Positions 31,742-42,262 are shown, counted from the stretch's first letter. The stretch: 64,000 nucleotides of DNA from JADJLQ01 sp044227925 (GCA_044227925.1 JBGAVW010000005.1:62001-126000), one strand, 5' to 3'. The notes: generated by a model not told the origin, from the letters alone. Translations and numbers: made by a program.

Positions 31742-32605
31742 ATGATTATATTTACTGCTATGAGTTTTTGGTACCTCGTTTTTTATTCGATTTTAGCTCA
31801 TGTTTTGGGAGTGATCAGGCATGGCATAGATAAAAATGAAAGCCTCAAGTTAGCTCAGCAGCCTGCATATCAATCTGTCGGTATGTTTACTCAGCAAGGA
31901 AGGATGATGGGAAGTTGTGTCCTGATACATCCCCGTATGGCGCTCACCGCGGCGCATACCTTGACTAAATTAAGGCAAGGTGAATTGGAGATTGAATTTG
32001 ATTCTATCCGGGTCCGGGTCGATTCTTTTTTTATACATCCTTGGTATTCCACTCATAAGGGAGCCGATATAGCAATTTTATACTTATCCAGGCCAATACG
32101 TACCATTAAAATTCCAGCATTAAATAAATCAAGAAAGGAAAAAAGACATATATCAACGGCGGTTGGATTTGGAAATTTTAGTGTAGCTAATAATCCAAAA
32201 GAGATTGTAGATGCAGGCAGGTTAAAGTCAGCAGGCCAAAATGTACTGGATTCGATAGCAGGTCTTCCTTTACCGAATAAATTAAAGCCATTTCTGTTTG
32301 CAGACTTTGACAATCCCGTAAATGGCAAATTGAATAAATCAGGTGACACCGTAGCATTACATTTGGAATTCGGTCTGGATGGTGGAGATAGTGGGGGAGG
32401 TATGTTTATTAAAAGGAGAAACAAAGAAGTATTGGCCGGAATAAACGCTATCCAGAATAAAAATATAGGCGATATACTTCGAACTGGTGCATTTTATGGT
32501 AGTTCCAGTGAGTGGGTAAGAATATCTGTTTTTAAAAAATGGATAGGGAAAAAAATAAAGCAATTTGAAAAACAATCAATCAAAGACCAAAATGGATCGA
32601 TTTAA
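31742..32605 (+). CDS. Trypsin-like (S1 family) serine protease
   Basis: A 287-residue chymotrypsin-fold protease with a complete triad: His72 in LTAAHT, Asp109 in GADIAILYLS and Ser217 in DGGDSGGGMF. The N terminus is hydrophobic (MSFWYLVFYSILAHVLG), so the enzyme is probably exported; ATG at 31760 is an alternative start. Target unknown. A Lys-rich tail follows the catalytic domain. It is divergent from priA across 24 bp, and its last 14 bases overlap the start of the next gene, suggesting translational coupling. Confidence 0.85.
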   Translation: MIIFTAMSFWYLVFYSILAHVLGVIRHGIDKNESLKLAQQPAYQSVGMFTQQGRMMGSCVLIHPRMALTAAHTLTKLRQGELEIEFDSIRVRVDSFFIHPWYSTHKGADIAILYLSRPIRTIKIPALNKSRKEKRHISTAVGFGNFSVANNPKEIVDAGRLKSAGQNVLDSIAGLPLPNKLKPFLFADFDNPVNGKLNKSGDTVALHLEFGLDGGDSGGGMFIKRRNKEVLAGINAIQNKNIGDILRTGAFYGSSSEWVRISVFKKWIGKKIKQFEKQSIKDQNGSI

Positions 32606-34241
32606 TCTCCTGACCCTTGTCATTATACTTTTGGCTTTACAAAATTGTACACAAAAAGACACCCCTGCCATAGTTATTTACAATGCCAAGATCTGGTCAG
32701 ATGGGGAGATGCTCGATGCAGATGCAGTAGCTATAAGCAATGGTCATATTCAGGTATCAGGTAAGACCGGTGATTTGATGAATACCATCCATGAGCATAC
32801 CAAACTAATTGATGCTAAAGGTATGTTGCTGTTACCCGGTTTTATTGATGCACATGTTCATTTTCTTATGGGAGGAAATAACCTCCGGTCTGTTAAGCTT
32901 AGGGATGCGGGGAGCAAGCAGGATTTTATAAGTCGAATCAAAGCATTTGCATTGACCATACCAAAAGGGCAATGGATTACCGGAGGAGACTGGAACCATG
33001 AAAACTGGGGCGGTGAATTACCTGAACGATTCTGGATCGATTCAGTTACTCCGGATAACCCCGTTTCTCTAAACAGATTGGATGGCCATATGATACTGGC
33101 CAATTCAATCGCCATGAAACTTTCTTCTGTAGATAATTCTGTTGTAAATGTAGAAGGAGGAGATATTCCGCGAAATCAAAAGCAGGAAGTAATAGGTATA
33201 TTTAAAGATAATGCAAGTGCATTGATTGATAAAAATATTCCACTGTCTTCAGAAGATATTGAATATCAAAATCTGGTATCTGCAATGCATTATGTTGCGT
33301 CCCATGGCGTGACCACAGTACATCATATGGGTGATTTTAAAGACCTGGCTTTATTCAGAAAATTCAAGGACAGTCTGATTACACGTATTTATGCCGCCAC
33401 ACCTTTATCTCAATGGTATTCACTGCATTCTTTTATCCAAGAAAATGGTAGGGGGGACGATCTGTTACACTGGGGTATGCTTAAAGGGTTTATGGATGGT
33501 TCGTTGGGTTCCCATACTGCGGCTATGCACCAGGACTTCAGTGACAAAAAGGGAGATAAAGGTTTTTTGATAAATCCACTGGATTCATTAAAATCCTGGA
33601 TAGAGTCCGCTGACGCACATCGATTGCAAATTGCTGTTCATGCAATTGGGGATAAAGCCATCACCGATTTAATTGATATAATTGAAAAAACAAACTCCAA
33701 AAATGGCCCAAGAGACCGAAGGTTCAGAATTGAACATTTTCAGCATCCTGGTTATAAAGATATAAAGCGAATGAAACCTTTAGATATTATTGCTTCCATG
33801 CAACCATATCATGCCGTGGATGATGGTTGCTGGGCAGAAAAAGTACTTGGACCTGAGAGAATCAAAACTACGTATGCCTTTAAATCTATTCTGGATGATT
33901 CCATTGCATTGGCTTTCGGATCTGATTGGTTTGTAGCCCCTGCTGACCCTATACTCGGAATAGACGCTGCCGTGAACAGAAATACCACAGATGGTAAAAA
34001 TCCCGGAGGCTGGATACCCGAACAAAAGATTTCAGTAAATGAGGCACTTCTCTCCTATACTTCAAAATCGGCGTATGCTTCATATGATGAATCTAAAATA
34101 GGTCAAATAAAGAACGGATATCTTGCCGATTTAGTCTTATTGGATAAAAATTTATTTCAAATCCCAACGGATAGCATAAAATTTGCAAATGTGGTATGGA
34201 CCATGATGAATGGAAAGATTGTCTTTGAAAAAAACAGGTAA
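32592..34241 (+). CDS. Exported amidohydrolase (YtcJ/amidohydrolase-3 family lipoprotein)
   Basis: A 549-residue metal-dependent hydrolase of the amidohydrolase-3 group. Visible motifs are PGFIDAHVHFLMGG (first metal site), GGDWNHENWGG, IAVHAIGDKAI, FRIEHFQHP and FGSDWFVAPADP. The N terminus MDRFNLLTLVIILLALQNC looks like a lipoprotein signal, so it probably acts at the cell surface or periplasm. The substrate (an amide, enamine or ester) cannot be told. I start at 32592, where the coding start overlaps the protease stop by 14 bases; an in-frame ATG nine codons earlier would weaken the signal peptide. Confidence 0.85.
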   Translation: MDRFNLLTLVIILLALQNCTQKDTPAIVIYNAKIWSDGEMLDADAVAISNGHIQVSGKTGDLMNTIHEHTKLIDAKGMLLLPGFIDAHVHFLMGGNNLRSVKLRDAGSKQDFISRIKAFALTIPKGQWITGGDWNHENWGGELPERFWIDSVTPDNPVSLNRLDGHMILANSIAMKLSSVDNSVVNVEGGDIPRNQKQEVIGIFKDNASALIDKNIPLSSEDIEYQNLVSAMHYVASHGVTTVHHMGDFKDLALFRKFKDSLITRIYAATPLSQWYSLHSFIQENGRGDDLLHWGMLKGFMDGSLGSHTAAMHQDFSDKKGDKGFLINPLDSLKSWIESADAHRLQIAVHAIGDKAITDLIDIIEKTNSKNGPRDRRFRIEHFQHPGYKDIKRMKPLDIIASMQPYHAVDDGCWAEKVLGPERIKTTYAFKSILDDSIALAFGSDWFVAPADPILGIDAAVNRNTTDGKNPGGWIPEQKISVNEALLSYTSKSAYASYDESKIGQIKNGYLADLVLLDKNLFQIPTDSIKFANVVWTMMNGKIVFEKNR

Positions 34242-34341
34242 TTCGTATTTCCTGGGGAGAGGCTTTATAGACTGTACCACCAGCGTGGTTATGTTATAAA
34301 TTCGTTAACCGAGTGTTATTCACCAAGTTATAAATATCTTG

Positions 34342-34349
34342 TACTTTTG
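34342..34349 (+). promoter_or_regulatory. Candidate -7 box for the DUF4056 gene
   Basis: TACTTTTG matches TAnnTTTG, 10 bp before the ATG at 34360. No good upstream TTTG at the right spacing. The very short leader resembles the case at 7970. Confidence 0.3.
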
Positions 34350-34359
34350 CAGATTCCTG

Positions 34360-35433
34360 ATGAAACGTAATTTACTTATTTGCCTTATTGCATTGACTTT
34401 CTCCGCTATTTGCAGCGCAAGTCCTTTGAGTATGTTGGATAAGAGATTAAACAATCCACCGCCACGCATTATCCGTACGTGTTGTTCTTTCGGGGTCAAA
34501 GTAAAAATGTCTGTGATCCCCTTTGTCAAGTACAGTGATATTTCCGGTCCCGAATTAATCGGGCCTCATAAATTTCTTGGTAGCCGGCAAGAAGGTAATG
34601 GGATTATTTACACTCGTAAAGGTGGATTTGTAGATATAGGCCATGTAAGGGATCAGGCTGATTGGACGGCTTTTTTGTATAACCTTATCATTAAAAACAA
34701 GAGTAAAAACCAGTCATTGGTTCAGCTCAAATTAGGATATGAAGGTGGGCTTAAGACTTTAAATGTAAATATCCCAAATCAATTGAGTAATGAAGATATC
34801 ATGGTGATAGCGGGTCGAATTGCCTATGATTTGTCTGTATGGCATGAGATTGGGACCTGGAATGGTACATCCTTGGTCCCTTTATTACCGGAGAAATATT
34901 CAGCTTTTTCTATTGAAGACGGTTTTTCAAATTTATTGGGGATTCGATTGGGGATTGAAGCATTGAAAAGTGACCTTCCTTATGAAGAAGCCATGACGGA
35001 GTTGGTAAAACGGGAATTGGTAGTATTGGATGCCTTACCTTCCAAATCAGAGACATTTAAAGCCATGATGGAAGTAGAGGGTGATTGGTGGTCGCTGAGA
35101 GAGAGGCTTCCGAGCAAAAACCTGATGAAGAAAAGGGAATTTAACCTATATCCATGTATTACTCCAGTTTTACTTCACGGTGAGGAATTGGCAGAGTCCA
35201 CGTTATGTCTTCCTTCTATGTCAGGGTACGAAGATCCCAATGACTATTATAGGATTCATATTCTTATCAACCATAAATTTCCTGTAAAAGAAATATTTTC
35301 AGATAACCATAAAAAAATCATTACCCAGTTGGACTTTCCCTCTTTAATAAAGTATGCAGCTGAAGAATCCAGGAAATATTTTGATGATGTGGTCTACAAG
35401 CCCTATCCTTTACGCAAAAAAGTAAAAGTCTGA
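34360..35433 (+). CDS. DUF4056 family exported protein
   Basis: A 357-residue protein with a signal peptide (MKRNLLICLIALTFSAICS). The mature part matches what I know of DUF4056: PPPRIIRTCCSFGVKV, then IIYTRKGGFVDIGHVRDQADWTAFL near 75-100, and an IAYDLSVWHEIGTW helix. A His/Asp/Glu-containing stretch like GFVDIGHVRD and VWHEIGTW hints at metal binding, but function is unknown. The start at 34360 gives a proper signal peptide; an in-frame codon 7 earlier does not. It converges with the giant T9SS gene across 46 bp. Confidence 0.7.
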   Translation: MKRNLLICLIALTFSAICSASPLSMLDKRLNNPPPRIIRTCCSFGVKVKMSVIPFVKYSDISGPELIGPHKFLGSRQEGNGIIYTRKGGFVDIGHVRDQADWTAFLYNLIIKNKSKNQSLVQLKLGYEGGLKTLNVNIPNQLSNEDIMVIAGRIAYDLSVWHEIGTWNGTSLVPLLPEKYSAFSIEDGFSNLLGIRLGIEALKSDLPYEEAMTELVKRELVVLDALPSKSETFKAMMEVEGDWWSLRERLPSKNLMKKREFNLYPCITPVLLHGEELAESTLCLPSMSGYEDPNDYYRIHILINHKFPVKEIFSDNHKKIITQLDFPSLIKYAAEESRKYFDDVVYKPYPLRKKVKV

Positions 35434-35479
35434 CTTTATAAATTGGGGTAAATCAGAAACCCCTTCAAGGTTTGACTAG

Positions 35480-38400
35480 CTATCGTATCAAAGTAATAGT
35501 TCCATATTTTGCCTGAGCTTTGCCATCTGCTGTGGTGAAAGTCAATTTGTAACTATACACACCTTGCGGTGCGATTTGACCTTTGATTTTCCCATCCCAA
35601 ACCAGTATTGAATTTGAAAGTGGTGGATTTTTGAGATCGGCATACACATTGCCCCATCTGTCGAAAATGATGATTCGATTTATAGCGGTTATCTGTGGGG
35701 CAGGATATATTCGCAATTCTTTGTTTGATTCGATCGTACTGGAAGGTGAAAAAATATTGGGTACAAATACATCTACGACAGGATCCACTATAATCCGGAG
35801 GGTGTCTCTTGCAACGCAACCATTATCATCTACAGCCTCTACGATGTATAAAGTAGATACCAAAGGCTGTGCAATGGGGTTGCGGCAATTAGTACACGAT
35901 AAATAATTTGCAGTAATCCACTTAAAGCTGGTGAGGTTAAAATCTGCCGCAATATTGATTCTTACTGTATCACCTAGTTTTATCGTGCGGTCAGATCCAA
36001 GATTTATTTTTAAGCCGTTATTAATAGGGTTGAATGCTATGTTGGTGGTAAAGGTACAGGCATTGACCGATTTAATAATCAAGCCGAATGTATCTGATGG
36101 CAGGTTATTTAGTTTTAAAGGTAAGGAACCAATGAGGGTCGAGGTGGGATTGGTACTGAAAGCATAGCTGTATGGCCCTACTCCGCCTCTTACATTGGAT
36201 ATTATCACTGACCTGCCTCCGGAAGAAGAGCACCCTACCGATTCCTGAGAGATGGTAGCCTGTACATTTTCTACCAAAACGGTGTAATACACTACGCTGT
36301 CGCATCCATTGGAGGCTTGATTGGGGTATCGCACAGAATCCCGTGTATGGGTATCATTGAATGTAATTCCATCTATTACGATCGATTCGCCACTACATAA
36401 GGTATCTCTTACCTGCCGGCTTACAGGTGACAGCAAGTTAAGGTTTACATTCACTACGCTATCGCAGGCGGTGCTGGCCCTTCCGGTTAATCTCACGGTA
36501 CCTGTCAAATTATTTTTATCAAATATCATGGTCCCCACTGTGATTATATCATCAGGGCAAATACTGGCATTGAGATTAAATACTTTATCAGGTATGAACC
36601 GGATGTCTATAAATCGAATGGTATCACATAATCCAATGATTGCAGATGGGATAGTATCGATGCCCCTGGGATTGGTAAATGTATAGTCTTTATTATTTAT
36701 CCTTACCGTCTCCAAAGCACAAGCAGTGCGGCTGACCGTATCCCGAAATGGAGTACAATCACATTCCTTTGCAAAATCAAATTTTAATGTATCACAAGCA
36801 TAAGAGTGACTAATCTCTACATGCCTCACCGATCCAAAAGGAATAGGGCCGGTCAAATAAAAAGAATCTTGTATGCTGCCCCCACCGGAAAGTATGGTCA
36901 AAGGGTCATTTGAATTAAGGTTGTTGATTTTTACTCTGTAAGAATACGTTTTAGTGCTAAAGTCACATACACTGGTAGTGTCGCCTTTAGTAATAAACTT
37001 TACTGCTTTAAAAGTAAATGTATTAGCATTGCTGATCAATTGCATTTTGCATCCATTGGCATCGAGTACGCTGTCGATGGTAATGGAATCACCAATAAGA
37101 CCAAAAGAAGCAGATAAAGTAAATCGGTCAGCACTGACAAATGGATATACCGAAGTCCGGCCTCCTGCAAATGAATAATAAATGGAAACCGGCTTATTTG
37201 GAGTGTTTAATTGCATATTGATGTTAAACTGTCGCTGGCTAGGTGGCGCACATTCTACTGGCTTAGTGTTGAGTATAGTAAGAGAGCCCATGCCCACTTT
37301 AAATACAGCGGTATCCATGTATAAACAAGAATCTTTTGTCAGAGTATACGTAATGATATGATCTCCCGGGCCGGCTAAAGATGGATAAAATAAGCCATTC
37401 TGAATTCCGGGACCGGACCATACTCTTGTAATTTTATTGCTATCGGCGGGATTAAGCCCTATGGAAAATACAGTGAGAGGTTTTGGTCCATCACCACTGC
37501 AAAATGGTTTTTCATCCGCTATGGTTACCGTAATGGGATCGCATTGCCTGGTCACACAAGTAAGTGATGCCGCTTTTCCGTTGGCACAAGGGGCTTCTGC
37601 TACTGGGGTTACTTTGATGCCTACACGAGTACCCAAACTAAGATTACTGAATATCATTTGTTGTGGACTGCGTACTCCAAAAGGGCCTTGCAATAAGTCT
37701 ATCTGATAGTCGGTAGCTCCTGGTGTTTTATCCCATTGAAAAACGATACTGTTCGCGGTCACCGCACAGTTAAGATTTTTTGTTTCATCCAAAGGTTTGA
37801 TGACAGATGCAATATGAGAGATGCTATCGCCTATACATCCATCGCCTTTGGCATATAAAGTAATTTTATATTGGCCGGTATCCAATTGTAAATTTTGATT
37901 TGGAGTATTGGATATGGATGGCCTGCCTGGTCCGGATATTTTCCAATTGTAAGTGGTTGTATTATTCTTCTTACCGGTGTGATTGATGTTTATGGGTGTG
38001 CCTACACAGGTGGCTTCCGGATTAATTGAAAACAGGGAAGTAATGCTATCCCTTACTGTGAATTGCACTGGCTGTTCTGCAGGACATACCGGGGAGGCCT
38101 GGTATGCATATAACTTTTGTGACACACGTATGATATCGCCTTCTTTATATGATTTACCGATACCACCAGCAGATTCATAATACAGTGGATTGGAGATATT
38201 CGCACCCAGTATCTGAGGCAGGACTATTTGTTCACACTCTGTCACAGGAAATAGGGTATCTAAAATGGGCCTGGGGATAATAGTGATATTAAAAGTATCT
38301 TCGTCTGCACATAAGCGTTGATCTGGTCCACCCCAGCTATCCCGGATGTACATGGTCATACTCTGGGTGATTGCTTCACTCCCGTCTCCTTTCCACATCT

Positions 38401-41400
38401 TCCCTTGTGCATTTGACATCTCATAGTAGCGTTCTGTTGAAGTCAACGATTTTCCTAAAATTTTTGGCAATACAAATTCATCACATGAAGTTGTATCTCG
38501 CTGAGGTAACAGTACAGGAGTAGAAAATATCTCGGCATTAAATATGGCCTGAGACTGGCAACCGATATCACCTCCGATGACAACATAGGTAGCGGATTTG
38601 GTAATTTGAGTACCGGGATCGAAAGGGTTACCAGTGAGATCTGGATTAAGATAATATTTTATAGAGCTTGAAGCAATCGAGGGTAGGCTAAGTGTATCAC
38701 AGCTTTGAATGGTTTTATTCAATGGACTCAGATCGGGTCTGGACTTGATGGTGATATTAAAGGCTTTTTCATTAATACACCCTAAACTGTTCCAATCAAA
38801 TGCTACCAACCTGGTAGACCTGGTGATCAATGTTCCGGGATACAGGTCTGTAGTTTCTTTCGGAAAGAAATCATCATGGTAGTGCTCTGTGCCCGAAAGC
38901 AGGTTTCCTTTTATTACCGGTAATCTAAACTCATCACATACAGTAGTATCCCTGATAAAATTTATTTGTGGACTGGGCTCTATTTCCAGTCTGAATGGTT
39001 TCTCACTGAAACATTGTGCATTACCGGTGTATTTATAAAATGGGGTGGTGGTCTTTATGTATTCACCGGGCAATTTAAATGTGCCGACTGCACCCGGCTG
39101 CAGATAATACCTGATATTAGTACCTACACTATCATCTGTGGGTAAGGGGAGTGAATCGCAACCTCTTTGAGAGATTTTGAGATCCAGATTGGGCGGAGCT
39201 GAAATGGTTAGATTTATGGTATCTGTATTAATGCATTTTTGCGAGACATCATAAATAAATAATTCGAGATTGGAATTGATTACATCACCTGGTTTGAACC
39301 GGGCTCCTTGCCCAAGTGGTTGCACAAAATAAAAAGTAGAGTCTTTTGAAAACTTTGATCCCTTGATTTCGGGGAGAGTGATGGTATTGCATTCTTTGAG
39401 ATCGGTGTTTCCAGAATAGACAGGACCAGAATCAATGACAAGTTTAAAAGTGTCTTCATCAAAACATTTTGAAAAAACAGGATTAATGGAATAATTAATA
39501 TAAAAAGTCCCGGATGAAGAAATAGACTGTCCCCAGGCATATTTGTCACCTTGCCGGTTAGGAAGACTGTACATATCCGGTTTGAAAAAGTCCCAGTTGC
39601 CACGTTTAGGCAGGGAAAATGATTCATGGCAAAGTATGGTGGTATCTTTTGGCTGATCAAGGTCTACATGAGTAGAGAATGGTATAATATAAGGTCGCTC
39701 AAATTTGCAATAGCCACTATCAAATGCATAAAGTATTCTAGTCTGATAAAGATTGTCAATTAGGACAGACATTAATGTATCCCCGGGTACATATTTTTTA
39801 CCTTGTCCGTTTGAAGATGCATAATAGGCTTGATTTCCTGTGAGATTTACTCCGGTAAGTACAGGTAAATCTTTGAATACAGGTGAGCAAGGCTCCAGTA
39901 CCGGCAGGGTATCTATATAAATTGCTTTTTTAATATACGTTACACTGTCTTTCCCGATGCATCCACTGCTGTCAATAAACAGGTAAAGCGTAGTAGTATT
40001 ATTGATTTCATTATTCGAATTGAAAGTTTGGCCCATACCATCCCTTTGTGTATTATAAGTCACGGATAATGTTGGGTGAGCAGGTAATTTGAACGAATTG
40101 GTACAAAACGAATCATTATGAAATATTGATTTTGGAATTATTACCGGAGGAGGTGGTAATAATTTAAAAGTGTCTTCATCAAAGCATTTAGAAAAATTTG
40201 CATATACATAGTACGTACCGGGGTTGACTATACTGCTGCCCCATGGGAATAAGGTTCCTCCTTTATTTGGCTGTGTATAAATAGCAGGTTTGAAAAAGCC
40301 CAGATTAGACCTATCCGGTAATTTGAATCCCTGACTGCATTGTGCCATAGTATCTGATACAGGATCGATTTCTACGATGCTGAAGAACGGTATGATTACG
40401 GGAACCTCACTTACGCATTTGCCCGTACCGTAAGTGGTACTATCATACATATATAGTATTTTAGAATCGTATAGATAGTTTCTTTTGAATGCCATTACAG
40501 TATCACCGGGTACATATTTTTTCCCTTTGCCTCCTTTTTCGGCATAGAAAGCCTGGTTGCCTGTGAGGTTTACACCAGTGATGACTGGTAAAGCATTAAA
40601 TACAGGAGAGCATGGTTCATCTATTGGTTTGGGATCAATAAATATCGGTTTCCTGGTATAGCTTACACTATCTGCCGTTTTACATCCGCTGCTGTCAACA
40701 GTGACATAAAGTTTATAGGATGCAATAATGTCACTTCCCATTGGGAAATTGATACCTGCACCATCTATGCGCGTATTGTAGTTGAGGGGTAATCTGTACG
40801 AAGGCAACTTTAAGGTAGTACAAAAAGTATCTGACTTAATAAGGCCTTTGGGGATTAAAGGCAGTATGGGAGCCTTAATTTGGAATGTATCTTCGCTTAT
40901 ACATTTGTCGAAAAAAGTATTGACATAAATGGCAGTACTTGTATCCAATTTAGTGCCAACAGGTAATGTAACTCCGTTTCTTTTTGATAAAGTAAAATAG
41001 AGTGCATTGGTAAGGTCACCGGTACCTGAGATAGTAGGGAGTGTAAAACTCGCCCCGCAAGCCAAATTAACATCTGGTAGTTTATTAATCTTGGGTGCTG
41101 GCTTGAAAATAATGGTAACAAATTTTTCTGAAGTGCAAGTAGATGATGCGTCGCTATCGAATGCTCTCCACACGACTGTGTCTATTTGATTAGGCTTGTT
41201 GGATACAAGTGAGTCGATACCAAATAGTGTACCAGCTCCTCCAAATGAATATGGAAAATATTTAGGGTTGTTCAAATTTGTACCTGTAATTTTAGGAAGT
41301 ATATAATACCCACATACTGTAACGGTTCTTTGAATACTATCATCAATTTTAGGACTAGGCTGTATTCGTACATCATATACTTTTTCTCTCACTGTACCAG

Positions 41401-42262
41401 CAGAATCGCAATTGGAAAAATCTGAGGCGTACAATTTGATTGCCTGATTGATTACATCCCCTGCTTTGTATTTAGTACCTGCTCTATTGGGTAAAGTAAA
41501 ATAAAATGCATTTCCTGTCACTCTGTCGGATATAACCGGAAGGGTATCACCTATTGATGAACATCTGAATAGGGACTGGCTAGATATAGTGATTTTAGGA
41601 GTATCGCAGGGTAGGGAAATAGGAACACAACCAATATCTGGCGTTGTGTAATTGACGATATTATTGTCAATTAATATATGATATCCCCTTTGATCTATTG
41701 CCTTGTTACAATCATATTCAAACTCCTGAATGACATTACCAAAAATTGTCCTTATTGTTCTGGGAGTAGGGAAATTGCATCCGAGTCTGTTATTGAAAAC
41801 AGCGATTGGCCCAGTTCGAGTAGAAACCAAAACAAATATTGGCGACCTACCACATAAAGCATTTTGATTTGAGTTAAGTGCATCAACATTAACTCCGTTA
41901 TTTGTAAATGCTAAAACTGTGCTATTGGGAGGGATTATTCCGTTATACGGTGGTTTGAATGGATCGATAAAAACATTTTGACAAGGCTTAGCTTTTGCAT
42001 TCAAAAAATTTAAAACAGAACTAGAAGGAGCTTTAAAATTTGAAACAACAACTGAATTTGATGCATTAAAAACATTGATTGACAGGGTATTAGAATCAAG
42101 ATTAAAACTCTTGTTCCCTGTTAAAAATTCGAAAAATTCATTTGGGGCATCAACGGCCCCACATGCATCAATTTGAATTTTTACCACCCTAGGATCTTGC
42201 CCATATAAACCCCTATTAAGCCCAAGCAAGAGCACCAAGAACACCTGTATATATATCTTCAT
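35480..42262 (-). CDS. Giant repetitive T9SS-secreted surface protein
   Basis: A 2260-residue protein with a signal peptide (MKIYIQVFLVLLLGLNRGLYGQ). The N-terminal part (about 25-215) has a NEFFEF motif that may be lamin-tail-like. From about 220 to 1390 run some 15 modules of 60-90 residues built on C-x-x-F-x-LP-x-I-x-G, a YY or YF strand, G-x-G-x-x-Y-x-x-GD and LY-x-Y-D. A PKD-like domain (near 1395-1480), an FN3-like domain and further repeats follow. The last 90 residues (VFVPNIFSPSS, IIIFDRWGNVYADL, VYSYKLTFTTADG) are a T9SS type B (gliding-motility-associated C-terminal) sorting domain. Adhesion or surface-layer function is inferred. It is divergent from lysS. Confidence 0.85.
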   Translation of the reverse strand: MKIYIQVFLVLLLGLNRGLYGQDPRVVKIQIDACGAVDAPNEFFEFLTGNKSFNLDSNTLSINVFNASNSVVVSNFKAPSSSVLNFLNAKAKPCQNVFIDPFKPPYNGIIPPNSTVLAFTNNGVNVDALNSNQNALCGRSPIFVLVSTRTGPIAVFNNRLGCNFPTPRTIRTIFGNVIQEFEYDCNKAIDQRGYHILIDNNIVNYTTPDIGCVPISLPCDTPKITISSQSLFRCSSIGDTLPVISDRVTGNAFYFTLPNRAGTKYKAGDVINQAIKLYASDFSNCDSAGTVREKVYDVRIQPSPKIDDSIQRTVTVCGYYILPKITGTNLNNPKYFPYSFGGAGTLFGIDSLVSNKPNQIDTVVWRAFDSDASSTCTSEKFVTIIFKPAPKINKLPDVNLACGASFTLPTISGTGDLTNALYFTLSKRNGVTLPVGTKLDTSTAIYVNTFFDKCISEDTFQIKAPILPLIPKGLIKSDTFCTTLKLPSYRLPLNYNTRIDGAGINFPMGSDIIASYKLYVTVDSSGCKTADSVSYTRKPIFIDPKPIDEPCSPVFNALPVITGVNLTGNQAFYAEKGGKGKKYVPGDTVMAFKRNYLYDSKILYMYDSTTYGTGKCVSEVPVIIPFFSIVEIDPVSDTMAQCSQGFKLPDRSNLGFFKPAIYTQPNKGGTLFPWGSSIVNPGTYYVYANFSKCFDEDTFKLLPPPPVIIPKSIFHNDSFCTNSFKLPAHPTLSVTYNTQRDGMGQTFNSNNEINNTTTLYLFIDSSGCIGKDSVTYIKKAIYIDTLPVLEPCSPVFKDLPVLTGVNLTGNQAYYASSNGQGKKYVPGDTLMSVLIDNLYQTRILYAFDSGYCKFERPYIIPFSTHVDLDQPKDTTILCHESFSLPKRGNWDFFKPDMYSLPNRQGDKYAWGQSISSSGTFYINYSINPVFSKCFDEDTFKLVIDSGPVYSGNTDLKECNTITLPEIKGSKFSKDSTFYFVQPLGQGARFKPGDVINSNLELFIYDVSQKCINTDTINLTISAPPNLDLKISQRGCDSLPLPTDDSVGTNIRYYLQPGAVGTFKLPGEYIKTTTPFYKYTGNAQCFSEKPFRLEIEPSPQINFIRDTTVCDEFRLPVIKGNLLSGTEHYHDDFFPKETTDLYPGTLITRSTRLVAFDWNSLGCINEKAFNITIKSRPDLSPLNKTIQSCDTLSLPSIASSSIKYYLNPDLTGNPFDPGTQITKSATYVVIGGDIGCQSQAIFNAEIFSTPVLLPQRDTTSCDEFVLPKILGKSLTSTERYYEMSNAQGKMWKGDGSEAITQSMTMYIRDSWGGPDQRLCADEDTFNITIIPRPILDTLFPVTECEQIVLPQILGANISNPLYYESAGGIGKSYKEGDIIRVSQKLYAYQASPVCPAEQPVQFTVRDSITSLFSINPEATCVGTPININHTGKKNNTTTYNWKISGPGRPSISNTPNQNLQLDTGQYKITLYAKGDGCIGDSISHIASVIKPLDETKNLNCAVTANSIVFQWDKTPGATDYQIDLLQGPFGVRSPQQMIFSNLSLGTRVGIKVTPVAEAPCANGKAASLTCVTRQCDPITVTIADEKPFCSGDGPKPLTVFSIGLNPADSNKITRVWSGPGIQNGLFYPSLAGPGDHIITYTLTKDSCLYMDTAVFKVGMGSLTILNTKPVECAPPSQRQFNINMQLNTPNKPVSIYYSFAGGRTSVYPFVSADRFTLSASFGLIGDSITIDSVLDANGCKMQLISNANTFTFKAVKFITKGDTTSVCDFSTKTYSYRVKINNLNSNDPLTILSGGGSIQDSFYLTGPIPFGSVRHVEISHSYACDTLKFDFAKECDCTPFRDTVSRTACALETVRINNKDYTFTNPRGIDTIPSAIIGLCDTIRFIDIRFIPDKVFNLNASICPDDIITVGTMIFDKNNLTGTVRLTGRASTACDSVVNVNLNLLSPVSRQVRDTLCSGESIVIDGITFNDTHTRDSVRYPNQASNGCDSVVYYTVLVENVQATISQESVGCSSSGGRSVIISNVRGGVGPYSYAFSTNPTSTLIGSLPLKLNNLPSDTFGLIIKSVNACTFTTNIAFNPINNGLKINLGSDRTIKLGDTVRINIAADFNLTSFKWITANYLSCTNCRNPIAQPLVSTLYIVEAVDDNGCVARDTLRIIVDPVVDVFVPNIFSPSSTIESNKELRIYPAPQITAINRIIIFDRWGNVYADLKNPPLSNSILVWDGKIKGQIAPQGVYSYKLTFTTADGKAQAKYGTITLIR
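39430..41100 (-). repeat. Tandem 720-bp blocks within the giant T9SS gene
   Basis: Similar stretches recur at a spacing of 718-720 bp: AAGTGTCTTCATC near 39449 and 40169, with a diverged copy near 40887; and a CCTGTGAG.TTTAC stretch near 39837 and 40557. The period equals 240 residues, i.e. three modules, so three-module units were duplicated in tandem and then diverged. Confidence 0.7.

Noticed and set aside
35434..35479. A terminator between the DUF4056 gene and the giant T9SS gene (AAACC/GGTTT).
   Set aside because: Five-base stem with no T-run on either strand.
35553..38180. Frames of 65-121 codons opposite the giant T9SS gene.
   Set aside because: No recognisable domain; the minus-strand protein is continuous with signal peptide and sorting domain.
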